A stretch of 64,000 bases of DNA from Lachnospiraceae bacterium (GTDB lineage Bacteria; Bacillota; Clostridia; Lachnospirales; Lachnospiraceae). The translations under genes were made by a program, and so were the position numbers. Positions 44,352 to 53,532 of the stretch are shown here, piece by piece. Numbering within the stretch: the first letter of the stretch is position 1; each line of letters opens with the position of its first letter. The notes beneath the pieces were generated by a model. It ran no database searches, was not told the origin of the DNA, and saw nothing but the letters and a program-made list of their open reading frames with translations. The stretch spans positions 1 through 64,000 of the forward strand of contig JAAUZC010000007.1 in assembly GCA_014804795.1 (NCBI GenBank), read 5' to 3'.

Positions 44352-44421
44352 TTAAACGCAAATTTAATTTTTGTTTTTGCGCACGAAACCGACAATCTAA
44401 TTTAAAAGAAGAAGGAATGGT

Positions 44422-44892
44422 ATGATGAGAAGAAAAGACAGAGAAATAACTAGTGTTATTGAAATGGTTGAAGTGATGAAAAAGTGTGATGTATGCAGAG
44501 TGGCATTAAATAACAATGGTTATCCATATATCATTCCGCTGAATTTCGGCATAAAAACGGAGGGGGAACAGATCACCCTTTATTTTCATGGAGCAGACGA
44601 GGGAAAGAAATATGAGTTGATCAGACAGGACAACAGGGCTTCTTTTGAGATGGACTGTTCGCATAAACTGATTGCGGACAGGGATGGGTGTCGCTGCACA
44701 ATGGGGTATGAGAGCATTGTAGGCAGAGGCAGGATAGAGATTGTATCGGAGGAGGAAAAGCGGGATGCATTATGTGCGCTGATGAAGCAGTATCACGAGG
44801 ACGATTTTCCGTTTCGTGAGGAAGTGGTGAGTCGGACAACGGTGATGAAGCTTACGGTGGAGGAGATAAGCGGGAAACGAAATCTGAAATAG
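44422..44892 (+). CDS. Pyridoxamine-phosphate-oxidase-like flavoprotein (NimA-like)
   Basis: The 156-residue protein has the split-barrel flavin-binding fold. VEVMKKCDVCRVALNNNGYP and YIIPLNFGIKTEG lead into LYFHGADEGKKYELIRQDNR, and later SIVGRGRIEIVSEEEKRDAL, a pattern shared with nitroimidazole-reductase-type (NimA) proteins. It could reduce small molecules with FMN. The natural substrate is unknown, and resistance should not be assumed from family alone. Confidence 0.85.
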   Translation: MMRRKDREITSVIEMVEVMKKCDVCRVALNNNGYPYIIPLNFGIKTEGEQITLYFHGADEGKKYELIRQDNRASFEMDCSHKLIADRDGCRCTMGYESIVGRGRIEIVSEEEKRDALCALMKQYHEDDFPFREEVVSRTTVMKLTVEEISGKRNLK

Positions 44893-44976
44893 AGCCGTTT
44901 ATTTTCAAACAGCGATACAGGCACAGGTGAAGCATTTTCGAAGAGGAATGTTTCGGCAAATAAAAAGGATTGAAAA

Positions 44977-45597
44977 ATGAAAAAAGCAAAGATGAAAACA
45001 ATCGGCATTACCGGCGGAGTCGGCAGCGGAAAATCAGAACTCTTATCATATATCAGGAATCATTATCCCTGCGAGATCGTTCTGGCGGATGATCTTGCAA
45101 AAGAACTGCAGGAGCCGGGAAAAGCATGCTATGCACCTTTGGTGGAACTGCTCGGGAAAGATATTGTGGGGGAGGACGGGCGGATTTTGAAAGCGGCAAT
45201 GGCGGACAGAATATTTGGGGACAGTGAGCTTCTTGTGAAGGTAAACGCTCTGATACATCCGGCAGTTGCGGAGGAAATTCTGCACCGCAGAGATATTGCG
45301 AAAAAAAATGAAAAAATCTTGCTGTTTTTTATAGAAGCGGCATTGCTAATTGAGAACGGATTCGATAAAATATGTGATGAAATGTGGTATATTTATGTAA
45401 GTGAAAGCGTGCGGCGGGAGCGCCTGAAACGCTCGAGAGGTTACAGCGAGGAAAAGATAACTGCTGTTATGGATAGTCAGCTTTCAGAAAATGAGTTTCG
45501 GAAAAGCTGCCAGATAGTGGTTGACAACAGAGGAGCTCTTTCGGAGAGCATCAGGCAGATTGATCAGATATTGGAGGCTTATCGGTGGCAAAAGTAA
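44977..45597 (+). CDS. coaE: Dephospho-CoA kinase
   Basis: The 206-residue kinase performs the last step of coenzyme A synthesis. The P-loop GITGGVGSGKSELLSYI is at about residue 9. ADDLAKELQEPGKACY, INALIHP-like VNALIHPAV and YVSESVRRERLKRSRGYSEE are family blocks. The 3' end overlaps the FtsA-like gene by 13 bp. Confidence 0.95.
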   Translation: MKKAKMKTIGITGGVGSGKSELLSYIRNHYPCEIVLADDLAKELQEPGKACYAPLVELLGKDIVGEDGRILKAAMADRIFGDSELLVKVNALIHPAVAEEILHRRDIAKKNEKILLFFIEAALLIENGFDKICDEMWYIYVSESVRRERLKRSRGYSEEKITAVMDSQLSENEFRKSCQIVVDNRGALSESIRQIDQILEAYRWQK

Positions 45598-47693
45598 AGA
45601 AGATATCAGGAAAAACAGTTTTTGGTCTGGATATAGGCACCAGAAGTATCGTGGGAACAGTGGGGTATAAAAAAGGGAATGAGTTCTATTGTCTTGCGCA
45701 GCGGATCAAGGAGCATGAGACGAGATCTATGTTGGACGGACAGATCCATGATATCGGACTGGTGGGGGAAACCATTACCGAAGTCAAGGAAGAACTGGAA
45801 AAGGCTGTTGGCATGGAGCTGACCGAAGTCTGTATTGCGGCTGCGGGCCGTGTGCTGCGGACTGTTACGGTACATAGCGTGCTGGAGTTTAATGAGAGCA
45901 GGGAAGTTACCGTAGAAGATATCTATAATCTGCGTTCCATGGCAATTGAGAAAGCCTATGAGGAATTTACATCGGAAGAGGACGCTGCTATGTCCTTTTA
46001 TTGCGTGGGAAATTCTGTGATTCGTTATTACATGAATAAGTATCCGATCGGCAATCCCGAGGGGCATAAAGCGTCCAGCATCAGTGCAGATCTGATCGCC
46101 ACGTTTTTGCCGGAGGATGTGATCGACGGACTGTATAAAGCGGTCGAGATTGCGGGGCTTCGGGTGTCAAGCCTGACCCTTGAGCCGATTGCTGCGATTC
46201 AGGTCGCGATCCCCAAAAATTACCGGATGTTAAATCTGGCGCTGGTGGATGTGGGAGCGGGGACTTCCGATATCTGCATTACAGAGGATGGCAGTATTAT
46301 TGCTTATGGTATGATTCCGCTTGCCGGTGATTCGTTGACAGAAATTATTGCGAAAGAGTGTCTTGTGGATTTTGCCGGGGCGGAAGCAATCAAGAGACAG
46401 CTTGGCGAGGGCGAGGAAGTAACTTATGAGGACATTATCGGTCTGCCCCAGACGATGAAGAGCGCAGATCTTTTGAAGGTATTGGAACCTGCGATTACAA
46501 GGCTGGCGGAAGAAGCAGCGGAAAAGATACTGGAGTTAAACGGGGACAAGCCTGTCAGCGCAGTTTTTGTGGTGGGCGGCGGCGGAAAAATTCCGGGCTA
46601 TACAGACATATTGGCGGAAAAAATCGGGATACAGCGTCAGCGTTCCGTGCTTCGCGGCGAGGAAGTGATGGGAAATATCATCTTTTCGGAGGATGTGAAA
46701 AAGGATTCCACGCTTGTGACGCCTCTTGGCATCTGTCTGAATTATTATGAACAGAATAACAATTTTATTGTCGTAACATTCAATGAAAAACGAATCAAAT
46801 TATATGATAATGATAAGCTTTCCGTGGTGGATGCGGCTATGCAGGCGGATTTTTCCAATGAACTGCTGTTTCCGCGCAGAGGAGAGGAACTCCGCTTTAG
46901 CGTCAATAAGAAAGCGAGGAGCGTGAAAGGACAGCTCGGGGAAGCGGCGGTCATCAAAATCGGCGGTCGGGAAGCCAATATTTATGCGCCGATCCACGAA
47001 AATGATGTGATAAAAGTGAAGGAATCTACGCAGGGCGCACCCGGCAGTATGACAATAGGTTCCCTGCCGGAATTTCGTGATATTATTTCCGTGCAGGTGC
47101 AGGAGAAGCGGATCGATGTGACAAAATATGCCCGCGTAAATGGCGTTTATCAGCTTCCTTCCTACAGGATTCAGCAGGGAGATGATATTGAAGTGTTGGA
47201 TTACTGTACGGTGGCGCAGCTCCTTGAGTTTATGGATATTCTGCTGCCGGAGGATAAGGTTATTCTGGTAAATCACAAGCTGGCGGACAGAGAGACAAAG
47301 GTTTATGAGAATTATCTGGTGAGTTTTACGGACAGGTCTGAGTTAGAGGCATCAGAGGCAGAGAAGCTCCGGATGAGAGAGGAAGAAAAACGGCGGAGTA
47401 TTTATGAGGATGCCGGTGTGACGGATATACCGGATGAGGAGGAACTGGAGGAAGAGCCGGTAGAGAAAGTACCTGAAAAAGAGGTGATTTCGATACCGAT
47501 GACTGTTATGGTCAATGGAGGGCCGGTTGTGCTAACCGGCAAAGAGGAATATGTTTTTGTGGATGTATTTAATTTTATTGATTTTGACTTGTCCACGGCC
47601 AAGGGCACGCTTGTTACAAATATAAACGGTGCGGCGGCGCAGCATCTGCAGCCTTTAAAAGACGGAGATATGTTGGAAATTTATTGGAAGTAA
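45585..47693 (+). CDS. Large FtsA/PilM-like ATPase with C-terminal extension
   Basis: The 702-residue protein starts with GTG inside coaE. The first ~400 residues form an actin-like ATPase of the FtsA type: VFGLDIGTRSIVGTVGYKKG, ALVDVGAGTSDICITEDGSI and VFVVGGGGKIPGYTDILAEK. Typical FtsA is about 420 residues. The extra ~300 C-terminal residues contain beta-rich segments, an acidic E-rich linker (about 625-640, DEEELEEEPVEKVPEKE) and a final small domain. No ftsZ is adjacent. It may recruit envelope factors in place of or besides FtsA; this is inferred. Confidence 0.82.
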   Translation: MAKVKKISGKTVFGLDIGTRSIVGTVGYKKGNEFYCLAQRIKEHETRSMLDGQIHDIGLVGETITEVKEELEKAVGMELTEVCIAAAGRVLRTVTVHSVLEFNESREVTVEDIYNLRSMAIEKAYEEFTSEEDAAMSFYCVGNSVIRYYMNKYPIGNPEGHKASSISADLIATFLPEDVIDGLYKAVEIAGLRVSSLTLEPIAAIQVAIPKNYRMLNLALVDVGAGTSDICITEDGSIIAYGMIPLAGDSLTEIIAKECLVDFAGAEAIKRQLGEGEEVTYEDIIGLPQTMKSADLLKVLEPAITRLAEEAAEKILELNGDKPVSAVFVVGGGGKIPGYTDILAEKIGIQRQRSVLRGEEVMGNIIFSEDVKKDSTLVTPLGICLNYYEQNNNFIVVTFNEKRIKLYDNDKLSVVDAAMQADFSNELLFPRRGEELRFSVNKKARSVKGQLGEAAVIKIGGREANIYAPIHENDVIKVKESTQGAPGSMTIGSLPEFRDIISVQVQEKRIDVTKYARVNGVYQLPSYRIQQGDDIEVLDYCTVAQLLEFMDILLPEDKVILVNHKLADRETKVYENYLVSFTDRSELEASEAEKLRMREEEKRRSIYEDAGVTDIPDEEELEEEPVEKVPEKEVISIPMTVMVNGGPVVLTGKEEYVFVDVFNFIDFDLSTAKGTLVTNINGAAAQHLQPLKDGDMLEIYWK

Positions 47694-47715
47694 AACGCAG
47701 AGCCGAAAAACAGTA

Positions 47716-47735
47716 TGCGGAACTGAAATAGGAGA
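47716..47735 (+). promoter_or_regulatory. Recurrent leader motif before walJ
   Basis: TGCGGAACTGAAATAGGAGA lies 4 bases before the ATG at 47740 and differs from the motif at 10450 at two positions. Confidence 0.5.
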
Positions 47736-47739
47736 ACAA

Positions 47740-48537
47740 ATGAGAATGTGTAGTATTGCCAGCGGAAGCAGCGGCAACTGTATTTATGCGGGAACGGATA
47801 CCACCCATCTGTTGATCGATACGGGTATCAGTGGGAAAAGGACGGAAAACGGGCTGAAAGAGCTGGAGCTTTCGATGCGGGATATTGACGGAATATTTAT
47901 TACGCATGAGCATGCGGACCATATTCAGGGGCTGGGAGTGCTTTCCAGAAAGTATCATATTCCGATTTATTGTACTGAAGGGACGAAGAGAGGAATTTTA
48001 GCGGATGGCCGTATCGGTGATGTGGAAGAAACGCTGTTTCAGACAGTAAAACCTGATCAGAAATGCATCGTGAAAGATATGGTCATTACGCCGGTCCGGA
48101 TCAGCCATGACGCGGCGGATCCGGTGGGATATAAGATCAGTCACGGAAAACAAAAAGGGGCTGTAGTGACAGATCTTGGTGTCTACAATGACTATATTGT
48201 AGAACATCTAAAGGAGATGGACATACTTTTTCTGGAAGCAAACCATGATGTGAATATGCTTCAGGTAGGCCCCTATCCTTATCCGTTAAAGCAGCGTATC
48301 TTAGGAGAAAGAGGGCATCTTTCCAATGAGGCGGCGGGAAAACTGTTGTGCAGGATTCTGCATGATAATGTAAAAGCGGTCGTACTTTCCCATCTGAGTA
48401 AAGAAAATAATCTGCCGGAACTTGCTTATGAAACGGTACGCATGGAAGTTACGATGTCCGAACTGCCCTATATGGGCGGGGATTTTCCGCTGTATGTGGC
48501 AAAGAGGAGTGAGGTGTCTGAGGTGATCTGCATATAA
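47740..48537 (+). CDS. Metallo-beta-lactamase-fold hydrolase, WalJ/YycJ type
   Basis: The 265-residue protein has MRMCSIASGSSGNCIYAGTD at the N-terminus and the zinc motif THEHADHIQGLGVLSRKY, as in YycJ/WalJ. Later ligands appear in SHDAADPVGYK, VTDLG and LSHLSKENN. In Bacillus WalJ is linked to the WalRK envelope regulon and to a 5'-exonuclease activity; walRK is not adjacent here. The SD is in the shared leader motif. Confidence 0.88.
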   Translation: MRMCSIASGSSGNCIYAGTDTTHLLIDTGISGKRTENGLKELELSMRDIDGIFITHEHADHIQGLGVLSRKYHIPIYCTEGTKRGILADGRIGDVEETLFQTVKPDQKCIVKDMVITPVRISHDAADPVGYKISHGKQKGAVVTDLGVYNDYIVEHLKEMDILFLEANHDVNMLQVGPYPYPLKQRILGERGHLSNEAAGKLLCRILHDNVKAVVLSHLSKENNLPELAYETVRMEVTMSELPYMGGDFPLYVAKRSEVSEVICI

Positions 48538-48578
48538 ATGTCATTGATTATATATTAACAAAACGCAGGAGAGTAGTT

Positions 48579-49163
48579 ATGAAAAAAGTAAAAGTGTTAG
48601 TTATCGTATCAATTCTATTTGCAGTTTTGCTAAGCGGCTGCGGCAAGAGTGATGAGAATAAAATACCGGAAAACAATTCTGCAGAAGAGGAGGAAAGTAC
48701 CATTCCTCCGGAAACAGAAGAAACTCCGGCCGGGATTGATTTCGAAGGTATTGATATGGACGGAAACGAAGTTTCCTCCGCTGTCTTTTCGGAAGCGAAG
48801 CTGACGATGGTCAATGTATGGGCGACCTACTGTAATCCCTGTCTGAGTGAGATGCCGGGGCTTGGGGAGCTGGCGCAGGAGTATGATCCGGAAGAGTTTC
48901 AGATCATAGGAATCATCAGTGATGTACCGGAGGGAAGTGGCCAGAAAGAGATGGAGCTTGCAGCAGACCTGATCGAACAGACCGGAGCGGATTATACGCA
49001 TCTGCTTTTGAATGAATCTATATATTTTGCGCTTCTCACAGATGTTTCTGCTGTGCCGACCACTTTTTTCGTGGATGAAAACGGAGTGATTTTAGATACG
49101 ATAGTGGGCGCTATGGAAAAATCGGCATGGGAGGAAAAAATAGGTGCGCTTTTGGAAGAATAG
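48579..49163 (+). CDS. TlpA/ResA-like thioredoxin-fold lipoprotein
   Basis: The 194-residue protein has a lipoprotein signal (VIVSILFAVLLSGCGKS, Cys about residue 21), an acidic spacer, then a thioredoxin domain with VNVWATYCNPCLSEMPGLGE as the CxxC active site and VSAVPTTFFVDENG as the cis-Pro loop. It acts outside the membrane in disulfide exchange. The next two genes, a CXXC peptide and a membrane ferredoxin, overlap or abut it, forming a probable redox module that could bring electrons across the membrane to this lipoprotein. Confidence 0.9.
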   Translation: MKKVKVLVIVSILFAVLLSGCGKSDENKIPENNSAEEEESTIPPETEETPAGIDFEGIDMDGNEVSSAVFSEAKLTMVNVWATYCNPCLSEMPGLGELAQEYDPEEFQIIGIISDVPEGSGQKEMELAADLIEQTGADYTHLLLNESIYFALLTDVSAVPTTFFVDENGVILDTIVGAMEKSAWEEKIGALLEE

Positions 49164-49296
49164 AGAGAAGTACGGATGGCTTTTCGGCGTGGTTTTGGGA
49201 GTGATATTTCTCGGAATCGGAGCCATGCAGGGGCAGTTTGCGGTTATATGGAGAAAGGCTGTGATGATCTGCATGGAATGTATCGGAATCGGGTGA
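49144..49296 (+). CDS. CD1871A-family CXXC membrane peptide
   Basis: A GTG start inside the end of the TlpA-like gene, with GGGAGG nine bases upstream, opens a 50-residue frame. The product has a basic start, one membrane helix (YGWLFGVVLGVIFLGIGAMQ) and the ending ICMECIGIG, a CxxC block matching the CD1871A family found beside TlpA-like and ferredoxin genes in clostridia. It probably passes electrons or stabilises the neighbouring membrane ferredoxin. The short length and overlap make it easy to miss. Confidence 0.8.
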   Translation: MRFWKNREKYGWLFGVVLGVIFLGIGAMQGQFAVIWRKAVMICMECIGIG

Positions 49297-49300
49297 GAGA

Positions 49301-50152
49301 ATGAAAAAAATACGTCTGACTGTGCAGCTTCTGTTTACCATTGTTACGAACGGATATGCGTATGGATTTTTGAATGGAAAAATATATCAGGGCAGCCTGA
49401 AATATGTATGTGTTCCCGGATTAAACTGTTATTCCTGCCCCGGGGCGGTGGCATCCTGCCCGATCGGCGCATTACAGTCACTGTTGAATCAGCAGGGTTT
49501 TCATATACCTTTTAGGATGTTGGGCTTCTTTTTTGTGGTGGGAAGCCTGCTTGGAAGATTTGTCTGCGGATGGCTGTGCCCTTTTGGATTAGTGCAGGAT
49601 CTCCTGCATAAGATTCCTGTTTTTCAAAAGAGAAAAAGACTGCTCTTTCATCAAGTCTTGAAATATGGAAAATATGTTGTGCTGGTACTTCTGGTATGCG
49701 TGGGTTCCATGTTTTTGTTCGGAGGATACGCGAAAGTGCCGGCGTTTTGTAAATATTTGTGTCCGTCAGGAACATTGTTTGGCGCGATACCGCTTCTTGG
49801 AACTAACACGGGACTGCGCGGTCAGATCGGGGGATTGTTTCTCTGGAAGCTTGGAATACTGCTTTTGATTGTGGTGCTTTCCATAAAAGTGTACCGTCCC
49901 TTTTGCCAGTACCTATGTCCGTTAGGGGCTATCTATGGGTGGTTTAACCGTTTCAGTCTGGTACAGATTCACTGGGAGAAAGAACAGTGTGTTTCCTGCG
50001 GCGCCTGTGAAAAAGCGTGCCCGCTTGCCCTTTCCGTCAGCGAAATATCCTGTTCGCCGGAGTGCATACGCTGCGGTAAATGTGTAGAATCCTGCCCGAA
50101 GAAATGCCTGCATTTTTCCGGCAGACATCATATTTCAAAATCTACGGATTGA
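49301..50152 (+). CDS. Membrane-bound 4Fe-4S ferredoxin (NapH/RnfB-like)
   Basis: The 283-residue protein has about four to five membrane helices alternating with cysteine motifs: LNCYSCPGAVASCPIGAL near residue 44, two CGWLCPFGL/CQYLCPLGA motifs typical of NapH/CcoG, and a C-terminal pair of 4Fe-4S clusters (CVSCGACEKACPLAL and CIRCGKCVESCPKKC). It should carry electrons from a cytoplasmic donor through the membrane. The neighbouring CXXC peptide and TlpA-like lipoprotein are plausible acceptors. Its 3' end overlaps the convergent gene by 25 bp. Confidence 0.9.
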   Translation: MKKIRLTVQLLFTIVTNGYAYGFLNGKIYQGSLKYVCVPGLNCYSCPGAVASCPIGALQSLLNQQGFHIPFRMLGFFFVVGSLLGRFVCGWLCPFGLVQDLLHKIPVFQKRKRLLFHQVLKYGKYVVLVLLVCVGSMFLFGGYAKVPAFCKYLCPSGTLFGAIPLLGTNTGLRGQIGGLFLWKLGILLLIVVLSIKVYRPFCQYLCPLGAIYGWFNRFSLVQIHWEKEQCVSCGACEKACPLALSVSEISCSPECIRCGKCVESCPKKCLHFSGRHHISKSTD

Positions 50153-50547
50153 AAATTACTGTAATATCTTCCTCTGATCGCGGTAAATTTGAGGACACAA
50201 TAATCGGGGTCTGTTACACCTTCTTTATAGTACAGGGTGTCTCCTCTTTCCCAGATTCGTTCTTTTGCGTCAGGAGTTTCCAATACTTCAACTGTGCCGA
50301 TCAGGCTGACACCTCTGTAAAATCTTTTATCCATAAAGTAAACGCTGGCTTTGTTATTATTTCTATAAAATTTAACTTTGTTTGATGAGGTATTTGTTGA
50401 GAACCAGATTTCTTTAATACCGTTTCTTTCTCTTGGTTTCAGCATTGCTTTTGTGATCGGGTAGCCTTCATCGTCTATGTATGAGATAAAGCTTGTGTTT
50501 GATCTGTCGATCATCCTACCGATAGTCTGTTCCGGATTTTTCAACAT
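50128..50547 (-). CDS. Pyridoxamine-phosphate-oxidase-family protein
   Basis: The 139-residue protein has a split-barrel fold: ISYIDDEGYPITKAMLKPRE, IWFSTNTSSNKVKFYRNNNK and ASVYFMDKRFYRGVSLIGTV. This is the 'general stress 26/PPOX' type, which binds FMN or F420-like cofactors in various organisms. The substrate is unknown. It converges on the ferredoxin gene, and the two coding 3' ends overlap by 25 bp, so there is no terminator between them. Confidence 0.85.
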   Translation of the reverse strand: MLKNPEQTIGRMIDRSNTSFISYIDDEGYPITKAMLKPRERNGIKEIWFSTNTSSNKVKFYRNNNKASVYFMDKRFYRGVSLIGTVEVLETPDAKERIWERGDTLYYKEGVTDPDYCVLKFTAIRGRYYSNFQSVDFEI

Positions 50548-50692
50548 AGTGTTTTCTCCTGTGATATTGTGGTTTTTTGTTATATCATAAATCTTAGCAC
50601 ACAGTTCTTTTTTTCACAAGATAAGTAAGGAGCCAGATGCTTTACCCTGCGGCGTCATAAGATTTACAGGGAATATAAAAAGGGGAATAACT

Positions 50693-50727
50693 CCGGCAAT
50701 TTCACCAACTCATATTGAATTTGCCGG
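50693..50727. repeat. Inverted repeat in the gap before the GNAT-transglutaminase gene
   Basis: CCGGCAATTT and AATTTGCCGG form arms of a near-perfect dyad with a 15-base loop. It lies about 70 bp before the next start codon and might be an operator. Confidence 0.35.
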
Positions 50728-50797
50728 ATGCCTATGATAATATTTAGAACAGTAAATTAGGGCATTAGCAACCCTGATCTGAAAAGAGAGTGAAAAG

Positions 50798-51784
50798 ATG
50801 AATATCAGGCAGGCTGCAATAAATGATTTATCAAGAGTGGCAGAAATATATATATTTAATAATAGAGTAAATTTTTATCCGATATTTAAGGATGAAAGTT
50901 TTTCTTTTGGCGAATTGCAGGTTGTTTCGCTGGTCGATCATTATTTTAAGAGAGATGAAATCATAAGGAATATTTATGTATTTGATGATGGAGTAATAAA
51001 AGGTTTTATTCAAATAGACGGGACAGAGATATGTAAATTATATGTTGATCCATTTTTTCAAAGTAAAAAGATTGGCAGAAAGCTGCTCAGATATGCAGTT
51101 GGGGAATTGCACACGGATCATCTGTGGGCTCTTGAAAAGAATACCCGGGCCGTTTCTTTCTATAAAGGCCAAGGCTTCCAGCTGACCGGGGAGAGGCGGT
51201 TTGAGGAAGGCACAACAGAGTATCTTGTAAAACTGGAAAGAAAACCGGTAGAAGTAGAAAAAATCAAAACACCGGAAGATATTTTTGTCTGGATGGAGGA
51301 TAACATCCGATACGGCTGGCTTGATACAGAGGGAAACCGGCATATCGATGAAATGAAAAATTTCCGGAAACTGTATCGAACCATGTCGATAGAGGAAATA
51401 CTGAAAGAAAAAATCGGGACATGTATCGAGCAGGTCTGGATCATGAAGGTACTGCTTGACAGGATAAAGATGCCGAATAAAATGTTCTGCTGCAGAATAT
51501 TTGAAGCAGATGACTTTGATGATATGAAAGCGGAAGGGCATATGCACTGTTTTGTCCTGTTTTTCAGGAATGGCAAATGTTACCATCTGGAACATCCTTC
51601 CTACAGGAGAAAAGGTATCTGGGAATACGATACAGAAAAAGAAGCTGTAAAAGCTATTACAGACTGCTATATGGAACAGTTTGGCGGAAAGGAATGTCCT
51701 ACGACCGAGTTTTTTGAAGTGTCTTATGGCTGTTCTTTTAAGGAGTTTAATCGCTATATCAATAGTCTTACGGAAAATAAATAA
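50798..51784 (+). CDS. GNAT acetyltransferase fused to a transglutaminase-like domain
   Basis: The 328-residue protein has a GNAT domain (about 1-145; KLYVDPFFQSKKIGRKLLRY and NTRAVSFYKGQGFQLTGERR). A second domain (about 160-325) has a papain/transglutaminase-like Cys in KEKIGTCIEQVWIMKVLLD and His in EGHMHCFVLFFRNGKCYHLE. The Cys and His spacing fits a transglutaminase-core hydrolase. The union suggests acetylation and peptide/amide processing of one substrate, perhaps in amino-acid or peptide modification. The activity of either part is not known. Confidence 0.75.
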   Translation: MNIRQAAINDLSRVAEIYIFNNRVNFYPIFKDESFSFGELQVVSLVDHYFKRDEIIRNIYVFDDGVIKGFIQIDGTEICKLYVDPFFQSKKIGRKLLRYAVGELHTDHLWALEKNTRAVSFYKGQGFQLTGERRFEEGTTEYLVKLERKPVEVEKIKTPEDIFVWMEDNIRYGWLDTEGNRHIDEMKNFRKLYRTMSIEEILKEKIGTCIEQVWIMKVLLDRIKMPNKMFCCRIFEADDFDDMKAEGHMHCFVLFFRNGKCYHLEHPSYRRKGIWEYDTEKEAVKAITDCYMEQFGGKECPTTEFFEVSYGCSFKEFNRYINSLTENK

Positions 51785-51799
51785 AAGCGGAGGAGCATT

Positions 51800-52072
51800 A
51801 TGAAAAAAACGATCATTACAGTAGTGGGAAAAGATACGGTAGGTATTATCGCAAAAGTGTGTACTTATCTGGCGGAGAACAAAATCAATATTCTGGATAT
51901 TTCCCAGACCATCGTGCAGGGATACTTTAACATGATGATGATAGTAGATACGTCCGAAGCGTCCAAAAAGTCTGCGGAGCTTGCGGAAGAGTTAAGGACG
52001 CTGGGCGAGGAGATCGGCGTAGTCATCAAATGTCAGAAAGAAGAAATTTTTGATATGATGCACAGAATCTGA
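51800..52072 (+). CDS. ACT-domain protein (UPF0237)
   Basis: The 90-residue protein is one ACT domain: ITVVGKDTVGIIAKVCTYLA, then NILDISQTIVQGYFNMMMIV. It belongs to the small family always found before DUF711 genes. It is thought to bind an amino acid, but the ligand is unknown. GGAGGAGC precedes the ATG. The DUF711 gene follows 78 bp later. Confidence 0.93.
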   Translation: MKKTIITVVGKDTVGIIAKVCTYLAENKINILDISQTIVQGYFNMMMIVDTSEASKKSAELAEELRTLGEEIGVVIKCQKEEIFDMMHRI

Positions 52073-52117
52073 ACATAAAATCAGCATCAGCCCGGTATTG
52101 GATATCGGCAGGGAGGA

Positions 52118-52137
52118 TGTGGAACCGGAACAGGAAA
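52118..52137 (+). promoter_or_regulatory. Recurrent leader motif before the DUF711 gene
   Basis: TGTGGAACCGGAACAGGAAA lies 13 bases before the ATG at 52151. It is the most diverged of the five related leaders. Confidence 0.35.
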
Positions 52138-52150
52138 GGAATTTCAACCC

Positions 52151-53515
52151 ATGATCAATTTTTTTGAAGTGGCAGAAACAAACGAAATGATAGATAAGGA
52201 AAATCTGGATGTCCGAACGATCACACTGGGCATCAGCCTTTTAGATTGTATAGATGCGGATCTTGAGAAGTGCAAAGAAAAGATCTATCAGAAGATCATA
52301 AAGGCGGCAGGGAATCTCGTGGAAACCGGAGAGGAAATTTCCAAAGAATTCGGGATTCCGATCGTGAATAAAAGAATTTCTCTTACCCCCGTTGCACTGG
52401 TGGGAGGCGCCTGCTGCAAAACGCCAGGGGATTTTGTATCCATAGCGAGAGTGCTGGATCAGGCGGCGCACGAAGTGGGGGTAAACTTTATCGGCGGCTA
52501 TTCTGCTCTTGTGGCGAAAGGGATGACGAAAGCGGATCAGCTTCTGATGCAGTCCATTCCGGAAGCCCTTGCCTGTACCGAACGGGTCTGCAGCTCTGTA
52601 AACTTAGGTTCCACCCGCACCGGCATCAATATGGATGCGGTGCGTATGATGGGAGGTATCATCAAAAAAGCTGCGGAACTGACAAAAGAGCAGGATTCCA
52701 TGGGGTGTACCAAGCTGGTGGTATTTTGCAATGCGCCCGACGATAATCCCTTTATGGCCGGTGCTTTCCACGGTGTAACGGAAGCGGACGAGGTGATCAA
52801 TGTAGGGGTCAGTGGCCCCGGTGTTGTAAAGACCGCTTTGGAAAAAGTGCGGGGCGAAAATTTTGAGGTGCTCTGTGAGACGATCAAAAAAACCGCATTC
52901 AAAGTGACGAGAGTAGGCCAGCTTGTGGCGAAGGAGGCTTCAAGGCGGCTGCAGGTGCCTTTCGGCATTGTTGACCTGTCTCTGGCGCCGACGCCTGCCA
53001 TCGGGGATTCCGTGGCGGATATTCTCTGTGAGATCGGGCTGGAACATGTAGGTGCGCCCGGAACGACGGCGGCTCTTGCACTGTTAAACGATCAGGTGAA
53101 AAAAGGCGGCGTGATGGCATCTTCCTATGTGGGCGGTCTTTCCGGTGCATTTATCCCGGTCAGCGAGGATCAGGGAATGATTGATGCGGTACAGGCGGGT
53201 GCGCTGACGCTTGAAAAGTTGGAGGCGATGACCTGTGTCTGCTCGGTGGGACTTGACATGATAGCAATTCCGGGCGATACAACGGAGACGACGATCGCAG
53301 GCATTATTGCGGATGAGATGGCGATCGGTATGATCAATCAGAAGACTACGGCGGTGAGAATTATTCCGGTCATCGGAAAGGGCGTGGGAGAAAATGTGGA
53401 ATTTGGAGGGCTTCTCGGACATGCACCGATCATGCCGGTCAATCCTTTCGGATGTGAGAACTTTGTGAACAGGGGCGGCAGGATTCCGGCGCCGATCCAC
53501 AGCTTTAAAAACTAA
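52151..53515 (+). CDS. DUF711 (UPF0210, PFL-family) protein
   Basis: The 454-residue protein belongs to the DUF711 group, related in fold to pyruvate formate-lyase-like barrels but without a known glycyl radical site. Family blocks are [27 protein letters not shown]-like [16 protein letters not shown] and [19 protein letters not shown]. The paired ACT protein upstream suggests amino-acid-controlled function. No reaction has been shown to my knowledge. A terminator follows. Confidence 0.92.
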   Translation: MINFFEVAETNEMIDKENLDVRTITLGISLLDCIDADLEKCKEKIYQKIIKAAGNLVETGEEISKEFGIPIVNKRISLTPVALVGGACCKTPGDFVSIARVLDQAAHEVGVNFIGGYSALVAKGMTKADQLLMQSIPEALACTERVCSSVNLGSTRTGINMDAVRMMGGIIKKAAELTKEQDSMGCTKLVVFCNAPDDNPFMAGAFHGVTEADEVINVGVSGPGVVKTALEKVRGENFEVLCETIKKTAFKVTRVGQLVAKEASRRLQVPFGIVDLSLAPTPAIGDSVADILCEIGLEHVGAPGTTAALALLNDQVKKGGVMASSYVGGLSGAFIPVSEDQGMIDAVQAGALTLEKLEAMTCVCSVGLDMIAIPGDTTETTIAGIIADEMAIGMINQKTTAVRIIPVIGKGVGENVEFGGLLGHAPIMPVNPFGCENFVNRGGRIPAPIHSFKN

Positions 53516-53532
53516 GGTACTGTTTTTCAAAT

